From Diabrotica undecimpunctata (Eukaryota; Arthropoda; Insecta; Coleoptera; Chrysomelidae), in contig NC_092806.1 in the NCBI RefSeq assembly GCF_040954645.1, forward strand, positions 112,575,231-112,639,230: a stretch of 64,000 bases of DNA. The letters are read 5' to 3'. Both the position numbers and the translations under genes were made by a program. Below the pieces are notes generated by a model, which was given only the letters and a program-made list of their open reading frames with translations, had not been told where the DNA came from and searched no databases. Shown in pieces: positions 43,860 through 57,060 of this stretch (within the stretch, counting starts at the first letter, position 1; every line of letters starts with the position of its first letter).

Positions 43860-46350
43860 AAGAAGAATAAACTTATAAGTTCACCTTTAGTACTTTAGTA
43901 GATCAGAAAAGTACATGGCTTCTAGAAATTACTGACTGGCGCTCTTTAATGCCTCACCAACTTGCACCATAGCAAACAGTAAAACTAAGTCGAAACTCAC
44001 TAATATATCATCCGGTCCTAGTGTGATTTCTTCCTTTTATACTCTCCTTAATATTTGGCAAACATTAAGATTATATTATTACACTTCAAGAGTAGGAACG
44101 ACTTTCGAAATTTTCCCAATCGGCGCAGAGAGCAGAGAGATACATTATTCGGAAACAGATAGATGAACGCCGTGACTCGACTAAGTGATTTTTAAACGTA
44201 GTTTACTTCTCCTACTAAGATAACTTCATGTAATTTTGGTGCGCATCAAGTGGGCGTGCAGATTATAGGATTTTCAAAATCATTCCTAGTTTTGACAAAG
44301 TATAGAAACTAACATGAACTGGGTCACCTATTGACATTCTTAAGGTATTATTGTCGAAAGATCTCGTTACATTAAAATCACCATTATTCGTTCGTTTCTT
44401 TTATTTTTGTTTTATTTTTGCTATATGAAACATAACATGGCCTTTAGTAGCTTCTGTTGGTATTTTAGTAATATTTTATGCTATTTAATTGTAATTCCTA
44501 CTTTTAAAACACTTTCGCCGATCTCTTTTCTAAATATTTATCTGATCTGAACCTTAATTTTATGTAAATCCATGACTTTATAAGCTATAGCCAGTAGCCA
44601 AAGGCAATTTCACATAGCAGAAGTCTTCTTTCCTTTCCTTTAAATAGAAGCAAAAGTGTATGCTAAAGGAGATGATGAGGAATCAATAGTGTACGCTATT
44701 GAAAAAAATACTTCCATCAAATTACAATTCATGGCTCTTTCCCCTTACCATCCATGTAAAAATATAAGGCCGCTTCCAAACGGGTCCTCCGCTACGTCGT
44801 ACGAACACTGGTGTTCGAATGTCGAGCGCAATTATGAAGATAGCATCGCGATACCATATTTGATCTCTACTGCGTCGCGTAGACCTGTGGTTGAATAACC
44901 ATCAAAAATGTAGATATAACATTAACACAGTATGTCATATACTTGTTGCGCGAAGCTGTCAGGGAGAAACTGCATTTGAGATCGATGTTTTTCTGCCTAA
45001 AACACGTTTTTAATTTATGTTGCCATCTCTAGAGATCTTTAACCTTATCAAGAACAGACAAAATATCTTGTAAATTATTTCCGCACACAGTAATAAACAA
45101 AGCTCTTTAAGGATCTCTCTATATTTGTCTTCTATGACTCCGTCTCCCTACGGATATCGTGGATCAAATTGTATCAAAATCTTCAGTTTATCATTATACA
45201 GAAGATCTAGCAGCTTTAAAACTTTCTGTTGCATCCACCTAAGCCATCTGCGGCGTATACCTTTCGAATCATTAATTTTACACTCAACTAACTTACATTT
45301 TTATATTATTGTAATAGATATCTACTTTTTTAGGTTATTGCCCAAACTTTCCTTCCTAAAGATAGGCAGAAAGACTTCCTAAAGATTGATGTTTCGATAT
45401 CTTAATAAAGATATGGGGATGTAGCACGATGACCAATTTAACCAATGTTGTCTGTGCTGTGTAGACTCAGAAAATAAAGTTTACAATGATCCAATTAAGA
45501 CTGGTACCGGTTTAATTAAATCCGACCACCTGAGTGTGAAGTTGCTCTAGGTAATTTTACCATTACTTTTCCTTTTATGGAAGTCTCCATATAATATCTC
45601 CTTCTGGTACCAAAACATCAAAATGGTAAAATTATTGCCTTGACGAGACGAAGTTTATTATTTGTATAGGTGTTCGTTCAATTTATTTATTAAACCATCA
45701 AATTAATTTTTGTGATTAATCTTAGAATGCAGAGAAATGTCATATCATGCAACTATTTTACTTATGGTTGATTATTTCTGTCTAAAATCAGTACTTCCTG
45801 TTTTTTGGAAGTTAAAGTTAGTTGTGTTCTTCTCATTTCTTAAACTGTGGATTTTTTCATTCCTATACTCATTTTTCCTATCCATCGAATATTTTTCATT
45901 AAGAAAGTGTCGATAGTGATATGTGTTTACCGAATTACACAATATTTTTATTATTTTACTACCTAATGTTATTATTATTATATATTATTAAAAACAATTA
46001 TTAGACAATCGATTCTAGTTTTCGCCTCATCTATTCTTTAAGTCAAATATGGCAAATATTGCGTGTGAACTTTTGATAAAGGTGCAAGAAAGTGTTTTCT
46101 TTCTTATTGACATTATACAGAGCGTTGCTAAATTATGGAACAAATTCTTTATTTTGCAAACCATTTATTTCAGATCAAAAACCTGAAATAGGTAATTTTT
46201 TGACACGATGACGTAATCGCTGACTTTTTAAATTGAAATGTATGTATGTACCTTTGAAAGGTATTTTAATAATGTATTCATTAGTATCATACCTAACTAA
46301 TGCTTATTAAATGAAAATAAAAAGTAATTTAAGTTACAATACTTTACAAT
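43860..46350. other. Intronic sequence without recognised genes
   Basis: The frame 44656-44898 includes a GC-richer stretch (44770-44885, TCCGCTACGTCGTACGAACA onwards) with a near-palindrome GAACACTGGTGTTC, perhaps a DNA-transposon end. 45550-45566 and 45622-45640 form a small inverted repeat (GGTAATTTTACCATT). Neither is assigned. Confidence 0.35.
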
Positions 46351-46360
46351 ACAATACAAT

Positions 46361-47290
46361 TTAGTGACAATAAGCAAATCGAGGAACACATTCTTCTTGC
46401 ACATTATGAATATTTTCCGGAGTAATTCTATTAATTTCGTCTCTAATCAGTCTTGCAATTCCTGTAGATTTTTCGGCTAATCTACATAAAACTTTGATTT
46501 TAAATAACCCCTTAGAAAACAATCCAGAGGTATAAGATCTGGAGATCTTAAGGACCACTCTATTGGTACTCGTCTACCAATCCACCTCCCAGTAAAACAC
46601 TGGTTTAAAAAAATTCACGAACATCACGTTCATAGTACGCATGCACACCATCTTGTTGTTTGTTTGGGTTTATATAACTGCGGACACTGAATCCATTCGC
46701 CATACACCATCTTGTAACAAGATACTATAATCTCGTAACTCAGGATTGTTGGCCTTTGGAAACATATTGGCAAGGACTGGTATAACGTATGTTCGCAGAA
46801 ATTGCAGATGCTATTCTCATATAAGATCTTCTTCAATTAAATCAGGACCAATAATTGTGTCATAAATCATTCCCGCCCATACATTGATTTTCTGATGATG
46901 TTGAGTATGACCCCCGTGAGGGTTATCCGGCATCTGCATTTTTGACGATTGACTGAACCATTTCGGTATTTCGAATTTTTGACGGACGGTACTCTCGTCT
47001 TTCAGAAGACATAATACCGACCGCTGAGACATGCCTGGGTCCGTCGCAATTTGGCGTGAAGTGTATGAGGATTACTTCCTAACATTTAATACAACGTGAA
47101 CATGAAGTTTCACGTTTTCAGATATCTTAGGACGTCCAGCATTTTGAAGATTTTTAACATGACCAGTTTCTCTAAATTTTTTCTCAATTTTACTGACTGC
47201 TGATAGGTCTTTCTGGATACTTTGCATTAAAAAATCACATACCTGTTGCTGAGTTCTCGTTTTATCTACACATCCTATAAAAATAAAATA
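46361..47290 (-). pseudogene. mariner-like transposase (HTH plus DDE), interrupted by a 48 bp insertion
   Basis: Minus strand: DKTRTQQQVCDFLMQSIQKD, VSKIEKKFRETGHVKNLQNA and GRPKISENVKL (helix-turn-helix region), SSYTSRQIATDPGMSQRSVL, LLKDESTV (first Asp), QHHQKINVWAGMIYDTIIGP and DLIEEDLI. Then LLQDG (second Asp of Q-Q-D-G-A), where the insertion splits the frame, VREFF-like and FYWEVDW, and a worn end EINRITPENIHNVQEECVPR. The third catalytic Asp is not visible. Its orientation is the same as the host gene. Confidence 0.78.
46656..46703 (-). mobile_element. 48 bp micro-insertion with 11 bp target duplication
   Basis: ACACCATCTTG occurs at 46645-46655 and 46704-46714. Removing the 48 bp between them restores the transposase block Q-D-G-V-H-A-Y. 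The inserted strand reads ATGGCGAATGGATTCAGTGT onward to AACAAACAA and matches 3592-3650. It is a very short, apparently retrotransposed unit. Confidence 0.85.
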
Positions 47291-48200
47291 TTGTGTATGT
47301 TGGGTTTCACTTAAAGAAGTCTTAATTTAAGTCTAAAACTTTTTTTATTTGAAATATGATATATCTAACTCAACGTCAACTGATATTTTAATTGACATTG
47401 GACAGGCAACTTTATTTTTATCGACAAATAGCAAGTTAGACAAGACAAAAAGCTCTGGTTCGTTCGAAAAAATATTCTCATTGTCAAATATCTTTACATA
47501 ATCACTTTTATGAGATACACCAGAATAAGGTTCAAGTGGTCCTAATTTATTTAAACAATTTTTTTTTAAAGTGATCGATAATGATTTTATTTCGATCATT
47601 CTAAACAAAAAAGGTTCTTTGTAATTTTCTCTAAAATTGATAGATTTGTAGTTGTACAAATTTAAAACTGAAAAAAAAACCAAAAAATGACGATTTTCAA
47701 AGCTCAAAAACACAAGTGAAAAATAGTATTTTTGAATTCATCAAGTGCCTAAGTTCAAGTTCCATGAAGGTATAAGTAATAATTAAAAAATTAATATAGA
47801 ATCATATAGATTCAGCTAAATCATGTATAAAATTTTTGTATAAACCACCATTTTCACCAGATTTTCTAAGATCAGAAAAAGTTTTTTTTTTGTTTTTGCC
47901 AGAATTGCCGCATTAATACAACCATTATCATATGATTCTCTCCTTTGTTTTACTTTTATCCCTATATCAGTAGTCACATTTGGGTCGTTAAAACTAGAAT
48001 CAATTACATCTTTTTCTAATGCAATTTCTCGTTCTTTAATTTTAGCTTCACTTGTATAAAGAAAGTAACAAAATTTATGCCACAAATTTTTGCTGGTTTG
48101 AATTTTCATTGTAAAACTACTTAGTAACATTATCTTTTCGACGAGATACAGCTTTTTGAATAATTTGATAAGATACCAGTCTCAATCAATTTCATGATTG
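47291..48200. other. Unassigned region with two minus-strand open frames
   Basis: Minus-strand frames at 47345-47713 (122 codons, with MIEIKSLSITLKKN and SHKSDYVKIFDNEN) and 47816-48130 (104 codons, with AKIKEREIALEKDVIDSSFN) have mixed, protein-like composition. I do not recognise them. The two may be halves of one transposon-derived protein. Confidence 0.35.
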
Positions 48201-48229
48201 CGTGAAGTTATTAGATTTTAGACTCGGTT

Positions 48230-48790
48230 TTTTTGCACGTATTTCCAGCGGGAATCGTACATACTATGCTAATAAAAGATTGATGACATCGAAATTATTA
48301 GACAAAATAACCAAAATGACTATCTACAGAACACTGATTAGGCCCGTAGTAACCTATGGATGTGAAACTTGGGTAATGACGAAAAAAGATGAAGCCCAAC
48401 TCAGGACATTCGAGAGAAAAATACTGAGGAAAGTATATGGCCCGGTACAAGAGGAAGATGGCACATGGAGAATCAGGAGAAACGACGAGGTTAATGAGTT
48501 AAATGAAGGTTATGACATTGTAAGATTTGTGAAAAGTCAAAGACTGTCATGGCTGGGACATGTGCAGAGACAAAACGATGAAAAACACCAAAGAAAATGT
48601 TAAAATGGAAGCCCATAGGAAGGCGAAAAAAAGGAAGGCCCAGAACGAGATGGTTGGATGACGTGGAAGACGACCTGAAAACAATGAACATAAGACAATG
48701 GAGAAGAAGGGCACAAGAGAGATCTGAATGGAAGGACATAGCCAGACAGGCAAAGACCCATCCAGGGTTATGATGTCAAAAGAAGAAGAA
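48230..48790 (+). pseudogene. LINE C-terminal tail, well preserved
   Basis: SGNRTYYANKRLMTSKLLDK, TLIRPVVTYGCETWVMTKKD, LRTFERKILRKVYGPVQEED and VRFVKSQRLSWLGHVQR run open to 48603. One frameshift later comes GRPRTRWLDDVEDDLKTMNI and W-R-R-R-A-Q-E-R-S-E-W-K. The 3' end is near GGGTTATGATGTCAAAAGAAG, followed by a GAA-rich tail. Confidence 0.85.
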
Positions 48791-50740
48791 GACTCGGTTT
48801 TTTACAAAAAATACAAATTAATCCATTTTCATGCTTTCTTTTAACTGGGACTAAGAAAAAAGACATAACTCATGTGTTCACAACACAAACTAAATGAAAC
48901 TGATTAAAGGATTGAGTTTTTCATGTATAGTATGTAGCAAATGAAACTTTGGAAACCGTTTGAGGTACACAAAAAGAAGGAGGCCACGTTGCTCAGAATC
49001 GGAAGAGATGTGGACGCGGTTCTTTGTATCATCCATAATAGCACATATACAGAAGAAAAATAAAAAAAAAAAAAATAAAAATTTGGGGGATGATAGCTAC
49101 TAGGTAGATCTAAGCCAGAAATATGGGATAGACATTACAAAGAAAGCAAGTTACCAAAAATTTGCCAAAAAGGACAGAAAACAAGTTAAATGATTTACCA
49201 CGTACAATTTCGTTGACTCCAACCAAAACCATACTCTCACTATACTGCCCCAAGATACTTTTGCTCACCAAAATTCCTCAAACGATACGTAAACAATAAA
49301 CAAATGCCCTTTTAGCAGCTAAACAGCCGGTAAAAGCGGCGGTACGCCGTTGAATTCAACCTCTTTCTTCAAGATCTCGTTTCTCAATGATATCAATTAT
49401 CCACATGTTTGATTTTTGCCGGTAAAACAAATATCCCCACTGCCCACAATCTCATGATTACTATTGTAAACAAATACTTGGTTTATCTTCACGTTCGAGA
49501 TTTTAAACCGCAGTTCTTAAAGCGGTAAATAGGAACTTATCAGATATACATACAGAGAAACGATTACCCAAGACAATGTTTTCAAATGAGGTATTACACA
49601 TCTTTTTTTAATTCATACACAAAATAATGAATTTGTTCTATAATTTAGTCGCGCTCTGGATTTTATTTTTCTATTGAAGATAAGTTCTTGGCAAATATGT
49701 GTATTTAAAAACAATACATGTTCTTCTTTTTGTGCCTGGGTGTATGGCTGAAAGCAACAAGATCAATAGTATCTTTCAGCGCCCATGTGTTCTTTTACGT
49801 TTTTCAAAATATGTATTCCGTTAAGATGGCCTGGAAATATGCATTTTTTTTAATTTTCATGTTTATGACAGACCAGGTATCCAGTGCGAGACTATCCGAA
49901 TTATTCTAATATTACCTACCTTTGAGTTTCGAAGTCATTTGCAATACGAATATATACAAAAGTAAAAAAATGTTTCCCAGTTTCCAATGTACAATATTAC
50001 AAACACAGTAACACATAAAAGGAATCGGTTATATATCTAGCAAGGGAAAGGAAATAAAATAAAATGCCAAGATGCCAATAAAGCTTTATTTAATATTACA
50101 CAACAAATAATATAATAACACTTAAACAAAACATGAAACAATAAAATCTGCTAACAACACATACATACATATATATCTAGCATTGACTAAGCATAACTAA
50201 CCTGCTGGAAGTATTCCTGATACTATAATATTATTGTGAATATTGTCTCATTGTATCATTTTAAAATTAAACTGATTGTGAATACCGATGCTAAACCGAT
50301 TCACACTAAAGGATAAACAGTGATAATAATAATAAACTTGAATAACATTAACAACTATTAATATTTGGCTTAATGTATGCATGAAATATTTGTGATCCCA
50401 GAAATTAAAAGATTACGAGTAGAAAACACAACGGAATAGCGAAAGAAAGTTAAAAACTTTAAAGATGTTTAATGAGGACACGGCGAAGATATTATAGTTG
50501 AATTAATTTTGTAAGGTGAGAGACAAAGTATTTGTTATTAAATTGTTACCCGTTACTATTGAAACAGGCACCATTTTGTAAGAAAATATTAAAAGAGTGT
50601 CTTATGTCAAGTATCATTATTTGAAAGTTCTTGTATCACTGAGTATGCTCCTGGTTTTGGCGCACCGTTTCAAATGGCAAATGTTTAATTGTGAAAATGA
50701 TCTTAAATTTACTTCCAGTGAAAGGATAATAATTTTTGGT
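48791..50740. other. Intronic sequence, nothing assigned
   Basis: Mostly AT-rich, with a short A-tract near 49060. The plus-strand frame 49718-49909 looks like a signal-peptide-like hydrophobic run, but has no splice or family support. Confidence 0.35.
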
Positions 50741-51060
50741 TTCCGGAAACTAAGTAACACATGAGCTTTCAAGTAATGTGTCAAATGCCATATATTGATA
50801 TTTAAAAATATACCTGACGTCATATTTAGACATATTAGTATAACAACAAAAGAATTTTATCAGAATGTGGGAAACTAGAAAAATAAGTTGACTTGTTCGA
50901 GCATTTTTCATAAAAGCTGAGGACTACCCAATTATTAGTGGTAATTTATAATTTTTCCACTCTGTGGCTATTTCAAAATCGCACACAAATTTAGAAACAT
51001 ACTAAGTAACACAAGAGCTTTCAAATGAAGAATGACTTGCCATACAACCCGTTTTTAAAT
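50741..51060. repeat. Two copies of an unidentified dispersed repeat
   Basis: ACTAAGTAACACATGAGCTTTCAA (50749-50772) and ACTAAGTAACACAAGAGCTTTCAA (51000-51023) are near-identical, about 250 bp apart. The sequence around them does not align well by eye. Confidence 0.55.
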
Positions 51061-51799
51061 ATTTTAGGAAATGGACCCCATTCGCCATTTTAAATATGAC
51101 GTGCATGAAACGTCATAAAAACTATAATAGATTCATTATGTTAGTTACACAAAATGTATTAACTTTAAGTTTAATTGTCCAGAAAATAATTGGGAGAATG
51201 GAGACTTTTCACGCACACTGTGTAAGTGTGTTTCAGATAAGAAAAAAAAGAGGATTCAACGAAAACAATAGATACAAAAAAAAGAAAATGGTTATTTGTT
51301 TTTAATATAGAGAAGCTAAGTTCGCATTATAGAACCAACTAACAATTCATTTGGTGTTGTCTCCCAAAACTGGAATAATGATTAGATGTCCATCTAATGT
51401 AAGTAGAAGCCAAGAAATTAGTATTTTATGGGAAAATCTTTTGTAACTATTCAGTAATTTCATTATAATAACAGGAATACTTTTTGCCATAATTATAAGT
51501 TACTTTTTAGGGATATTAAATAACGAAACAAATTAATAATGCTGTAGTATGACTATGTTAGTAAAAATAATATTAAAATAATAAGACGTGTGTGAGTTAT
51601 GTAGATAAATGCATAAATAGCAAAGGCATTAAACATAAAAAACTTAAAAAAGTTCTGTAACCCAATATTTAAGTATTGAATTTTCCAAATTCTAGTTTTA
51701 GATTATTCAATGGACAAGGTCTAACATTTTTGGAATTTTTTTATAAATATAAAAAATTGAATAAAACTGAATAAAATAATTAAAGCAAAGGATAACACA

Positions 51800-53690
51800 G
51801 TGGCGATCCTGATAAAATTATGGATATTATTCGAGACTTTTACAGGGCTATATAGCTCCGCGTCTCAATATTACCATACCGTGAAGGAAAAAATTCAAAA
51901 TGTACGGTTTGGATGAGGAATAGAAAAGCCCAGGTCAAGACCAAACATCATGTGAAATATTAAAACTAGGAGCAATCTCCTGGAAACAGTGAAGATATTG
52001 CTTAACAACGAGGAAAAAAACACAGAACTGATTAACCTTTCAAATGGAGGACGTTCAAAATAATGAAACAAATTCAAAAGTCTAAACAACCAAAAAACTC
52101 GCTCTCACTCTCACTCAACTCATTATTGATAAAGACCACAAGATAAAGCCGAAGCTTTCAAAAGCACACTCCAGGCTACCTTCGTTACCCCAGACCACCC
52201 CAACTTAAAAAAGTGGTTTCGACGAGATACCGAATGGAGATTGGAAGATGTACTCAATAACCCTCTACAGTACATAGATGACCATCCTCATCCGATGATT
52301 GCTCTTGTGCAAGGGAAAACCATAAGCAGATGTGTAACTACGGTAAAAACACGTCTCCTGGTCCTGATGGCATACACAGAAGATGCTTCAAAACAGTTCC
52401 AGGCAGTATCTACCGCTACTAGTTAAAACAATTAATGCATGCCTCTTGCTAAATTACTTTTCTACTTTCTGGAAAGTATCCAGTACGATGTTTCTTAAAC
52501 CAGGAAAAGCATTTACCAGCACAGAATCCTATTGACCTATATTAAGAGGATCCTTAAATAAAGATTCTTAGAATTTCTAAAAGATCGCCGCATCATCTCT
52601 GACTTCCTTCTTGGATTCAACGGTGGAGACTCCATATATAATTTATTAATCGAAGCAGCAACCTTCATCTCACAATCCATTAATGAACAAGGCAAACTTG
52701 CCATATGATTCCTATCTTCCCAATCGGACAATCCGCGTTAAAGTTGCTAACCAATAAATGGAGAGTTACACCCATCCAAACATAGGCTGTCCTATTTAGA
52801 TATCCTCGAAATCCTCGATATGACGAGAAAGGTATCCAGATACTCTATACACAAAGACTTAAACGCAGAAACTCGGTGTCCTATTTGGGAATTAAATTTC
52901 ATGGGAATCACAACTGGGACACTGACATTAAAAACATCCTAGAAATACAGCTACCTCCTAGGAGTACGGTCTGGCAAATTCGAAAATACAAACCCAAAAA
53001 CTCTACTGCACACGTACAAGACATGCATAAGATCTATTATTAAGTACAGAGCGATCCCGTATGTGTCTCTACACAAATGTTAAATTAATACCATCATGGC
53101 AACCGAAAGAAAAATGCTTAGAAGAATCATGGGAAGACGTGCAGATTATCCGTCAGCACTTATCTATCAACTCGCCAATATCCCCACAATAGAGAATAGA
53201 ATCCATTCTCTTACCAAAAAATATGTGCTGTGGGCGATATATAGCTCCAACACAATAGCAAAAGAGGTTCTAAAAACTCCTTGCCATCGCCTAGGGCACA
53301 TACCACGATGATGCACTAAAAACAACGCCACTAAGAGATCGCAGATAATAACAATCTGTATGCCAAAAATGCTGATCCAAGAGATGTTTCCACAGTATAG
53401 CTGGTAACATACAAGGTATCTTCCTGACTACTAAATGGCTAACCAAACTTCCTAGGACTTCCAATCCAATCAAACCAACATATAAATGAAGTTCCTACAT
53501 GATAGCAGTCTATGACCCCCATTTGCAACTGACAGTGCTCTTCCCCACTCCAAGCTCCCGTAAAAAAGAGAGATGTCCTACCTTGAAGATGCACGCCGCC
53601 TAAACAATGATTCATAACGTTCAGGTCCGCTAGTAGAGCAGACGAGTTTTCCAAAATATTACGGACCAGGTTCAAACAATCCTCGCAAAT
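51800..53690 (+). pseudogene. LINE remnant (RT linker, RT pieces and C-terminal region)
   Basis: In shifted frames: a linker with AEAFKSTLQATFVTPDHPN, KKWFRRDTEWRLEDVLNN; an RT block LEFLKDRRIISDFLLGFNGG and IYNLLIEAATFISQSI; post-RT HRLSYLDILEILDMTRKVSR. C-terminal blocks are RKMLRRIMGRRADYPSALIY and NRIHSLTKKYVLWAIYSSNT. Many stops. The RT catalytic centre is lost by deletion. Confidence 0.65.
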
Positions 53691-54329
53691 ATAAACCGGA
53701 CAGCGTTTGATTCTTGCATGTTTCAGTCTTTACATACGGTCTTAAAACGACGGAGAAATTAAGAAATTTAAAAACTCGAGTAACCGACATTTTTGAAGGC
53801 TGGCTAAGCTTAGGTGGTAATGCACCGTTCAAATAGTGTGGTAATACTAGGATGGGGAGACACACAGACTGTTGGTTTGACGTCCTAGAGAAACCCAAAT
53901 AAGTATGTGAAGACCCCAGAAGAGACGGCGACAAGGGCGAGAAAATTAAAGTGTTGTTAAAAAAATTGAAGCAGAGGAAAAGAAAGAAAATCAGACGAAG
54001 GAAGGAAAACCTCAAAGACAGATGGAAATATCTCTTTGAGAATAAATAACATTCTAACAGACTGAAAAGAGCAATCGGTCTCACCGTTTATATATCACAT
54101 AAACAACCAGGCGTTATATTCCGAAAATAAGTTACTGTGAGATAAAAAAGTGTCAGATGGAACAATATAACAAGATACGAGCCAATAAAATGCTGATCCA
54201 AATTGGTAAAATTTCGAACTATATAATAAAATGAAATTTTGAGGATTTAAAAACATTTGCAGAGAAATTAAACTATTAATGTAAAATATATGGAAAATGA
54301 AATGAATTTTATAAAAGCCAAATTTGTTG

Positions 54330-54990
54330 TTATTTCAAAGAAAGTTAACGTCCCTGGTAATCTTGTCATAAGCAATGAGCAGATAGACAGAGCCGAAATG
54401 CTAGATCCTTAACATGAAATAAAACTAAGAATAGAAATAGCAAGAGCTGCGTATATAAAGATCTTTATTGTAGCAGCCTCAACCTCCGCAGGAGGCTCCG
54501 AATACGAATGATGAGATGCTACGTTTTTTCAACTCTCCCTTATAGATCAGATGCTTCGACACGCAGAAAAACTAAAATGGTTAAGCTTGCGCCATTTGAA
54601 AGGTGGTGACAACTTTCAAATGGCGCAAAGGTGGTGACACGCCGCATTTTACAAATATCATGGAGTGACAGAATAACGAATGTGGAACTTCTCCAGAGAA
54701 TGAAAACAGCGATGAAATAATCAGCACCCTGAAAATAAGAAAGCTTGAATACTTTGGATACGTCATTAGTGGACCTAAGTACGTAATTCTGCAAAACATA
54801 ATGCAGGAAAAAATAGAAGGGCAGACGCAGCCTATTCAAAAGAACATCCTGGGTTAATCATTTGCGAGATTGATTTGGAATTATAACAATTGCATTGTTT
54901 AGAACATAGGCAAATAAAGTTAGAATCGCCATATTAGTTTCCAACCTCAGAACCATGTCTCTGAGGCGACAGAACTTAAAGAAGAAGAAT
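54330..54990 (+). pseudogene. LINE C-terminal region
   Basis: VPGNLVISNEQIDRAEMLDP and HEIKLRIEIARAAYIKI (post-RT), then WSDRITNVELLQRMKTA-like frames, IRKLEYFGHVIRGPKYVIL, QNIMQGKIEGRRTQPIQKNI and VRIAILVSNLR-like end. It is the same family as the minus-strand tail at 43550. A hairpin insertion at 54587-54639 disrupts it. Confidence 0.75.
54587..54639. repeat. 16 bp perfect hairpin plus adjoining direct repeat
   Basis: TTGCGCCATTTGAAAG (54587-54602) pairs with CTTTCAAATGGCGCAA (54613-54628) around GTGGTGACAA. AGGTGGTGACA at 54601-54611 is repeated at 54629-54639. The layout is that of a template-switch event. Confidence 0.95.
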
Positions 54991-54999
54991 AAAATCAAA

Positions 55000-55890
55000 C
55001 AAATACATTCATAAATTAGAGAAAATAAGACCATATTTTACGTAATATTCGTTTATTGCAGCTTTCTTTGATAAATATGGTCAATTAATGTAGTTATGGT
55101 GTTAACATCTTCATGGATTTTTTCAGACTTTCAATATTGTCAGTTACATTTTACTGCATAATGTTACAGTCATGTTTAATAAAAGAACAAGATTAAGTTT
55201 TTTATATTACCCAATTGAATAATATCCCAATGTTTGGATTTTATCACATTTAGTAAAAATTAATATAGGTTAAGACAATTATTTAAAAATAGTTGTCCCA
55301 TATTTAATTCTCTATTTGGTTTTTTTTGTTAACAATTTAATACAAACAAAAAATATGTACAATTTATAGAATATAGTTAAATAATGGAATGATTAATGGC
55401 GTGCTTGTTTTTAGTACAAATGGTAGAAATAAATCGAAAATTAAGAAAATTATGCTTTGAATGTATTTAGTACGTAAATATAGTACAGTCAGTAAATTTT
55501 CAAGTTTACTTAAAACTAAGTGTTTTTTCTAAAGTGCCAGTAATTACTTTAAACTTCCTATTACTGATTCTAAGACTTTGCAACTCGTATTTCTTCTTTA
55601 AACCTGGTTATTTTTGAGTGAATCATTCACGAATTCTACTCAAAGACTATAACGGAAACTGTATACTATTGTATTGTTCCTGTATTATATTACGAGCACT
55701 ACATAATAACAGTTGAAAAGAAACTTAGACTTCCCACATTCCCTATCAATCCGCTCCCTCCATCGTGGTAGATGTATGGCTAAAAAACTCCAAATGACGC
55801 AATGGAAACATAGCAAGAAAAATAGCTCTAAGTTTCCGGCAGCTCTAAGAACTCGAACATTTCCATGACGGTGTATGATTTCAATTATTA
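55000..55890. other. Intronic AT-rich sequence, nothing recognised
   Basis: No coding or repeat signal beyond AT richness. Confidence 0.4.
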
Positions 55891-55899
55891 TTATTAGAA

Positions 55900-57060
55900 A
55901 TTAACGAAAAGGTAGGTTATTGAAATATTTAAAACAACACGGTATCTGCACAGAAAATACATTTTTCGACAAATAGCCAAAAAGAAAATGGATCTGGGTA
56001 AGCTCAAACAGATTAATCGAAATGATAACGAATTCAGTATTCGATTGGTATCCACTTTAGAATTATTGTGGTAAAGGTGGCGATAAATCTTTAAAAAAAG
56101 AACGGACCAATACGCTGAAAAAACAAAACAAAAAAATGAACCCACCCTGAAAATCTGGAAGTGCCTAAAAAGTATGAGAGAAACGATATTCTAGACGTAA
56201 AAGACTCAATGAATGCATTGTGATAGCAATTAAAAATTGCCAAAAAGAAATTTTGCGCTAAAAATACTGCAAATAAAGAAAAACTTTGGTGACTTAGTGA
56301 CTTGGTGAATATACAAAAAAAAATTAATGAATAACGAAGAAAAGTTACGGCTAAGTAATGCAAAAATTTTAAAAGATTGGGGAAATTGAATAAAACAGCT
56401 TTAGGAAAGAGAATAAAAATCCTTACGGCAAAAAATGGCTCAGGGTAAAAAGAACATCTGCAACATAACAAACATAAAAAACAAACACAAATCCTTGACA
56501 CAGTGAAAACATTTTATAAAAAACTGTATTAAAATACCGCAATATCTCAAGTGATTAATCAAAGATCAGAGAATATTCCTGAAATTATTCTGTCGAAGAT
56601 AATTCGCCGATATGAAAAACAACAAGTACAAAGTAGAAACGAAATAGAAAGCAAAGCCATATAAGTAGGAGAGCACATATTATTATATTATTATACTAAA
56701 AGAGCAAATTATGAATATATTATGAACATCGGATTAATGCAATTATTTTACTCACATATTAAAAAAGAAGATATGACACTTTGGAAACCACTAACCCATA
56801 AATTTCTTATCACAAATATAAAAACATCTCACTCGGATTATTACTAATAGACTAAATTCCATGCTGGATATATACCAAACACGCAAGCAGAAAGAATTTA
56901 GGTTAGGATTTGATACTTATAAGTGATCTTTTACATGTTCTAAAGAGCCTTATAGAAAAATCTATGGAGTTTACGCTCCACGAAGATACTTATTTCCAAC
57001 TGAAAGGCGAAATCTCAATGGCAAAATGCTAATAAACTTTAAATTGCTGAGCATATTGAT
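55900..57060 (+). pseudogene. RTE-like LINE, badly decayed
   Basis: The first part is a Lys/Asn-rich linker (TLKIWKCLKSMRETI). Then ENIPEIILSKIIRRYEKQQV, RNEIESKAI and GEHIL, echoing the P-x-I-L-x-x-E-I...K-x-x-K-A-x-G-x-D-x-I-x-x-E-x-x-K-x-G-G block. The RT core is deleted (GYIPNTQ may be the G-F-R-x-x block). The minus-strand frame 56091-56501 is a shadow. Confidence 0.5.

Noticed and set aside
44656..44898. 80-codon plus-strand frame as a small gene
   Set aside because: The GC-richer part looks like the end of a DNA element, and there is no homology or splice support.
49718..49909. Possible secreted peptide (hydrophobic N-terminus)
   Set aside because: The composition is that expected of T-rich DNA. 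No acceptor or donor, promoter or family match.
53659..54084. 141-codon minus-strand frame
   Set aside because: It lies over the end of a plus-strand LINE remnant, is Leu/Phe/Ser-rich and unlike any known protein.
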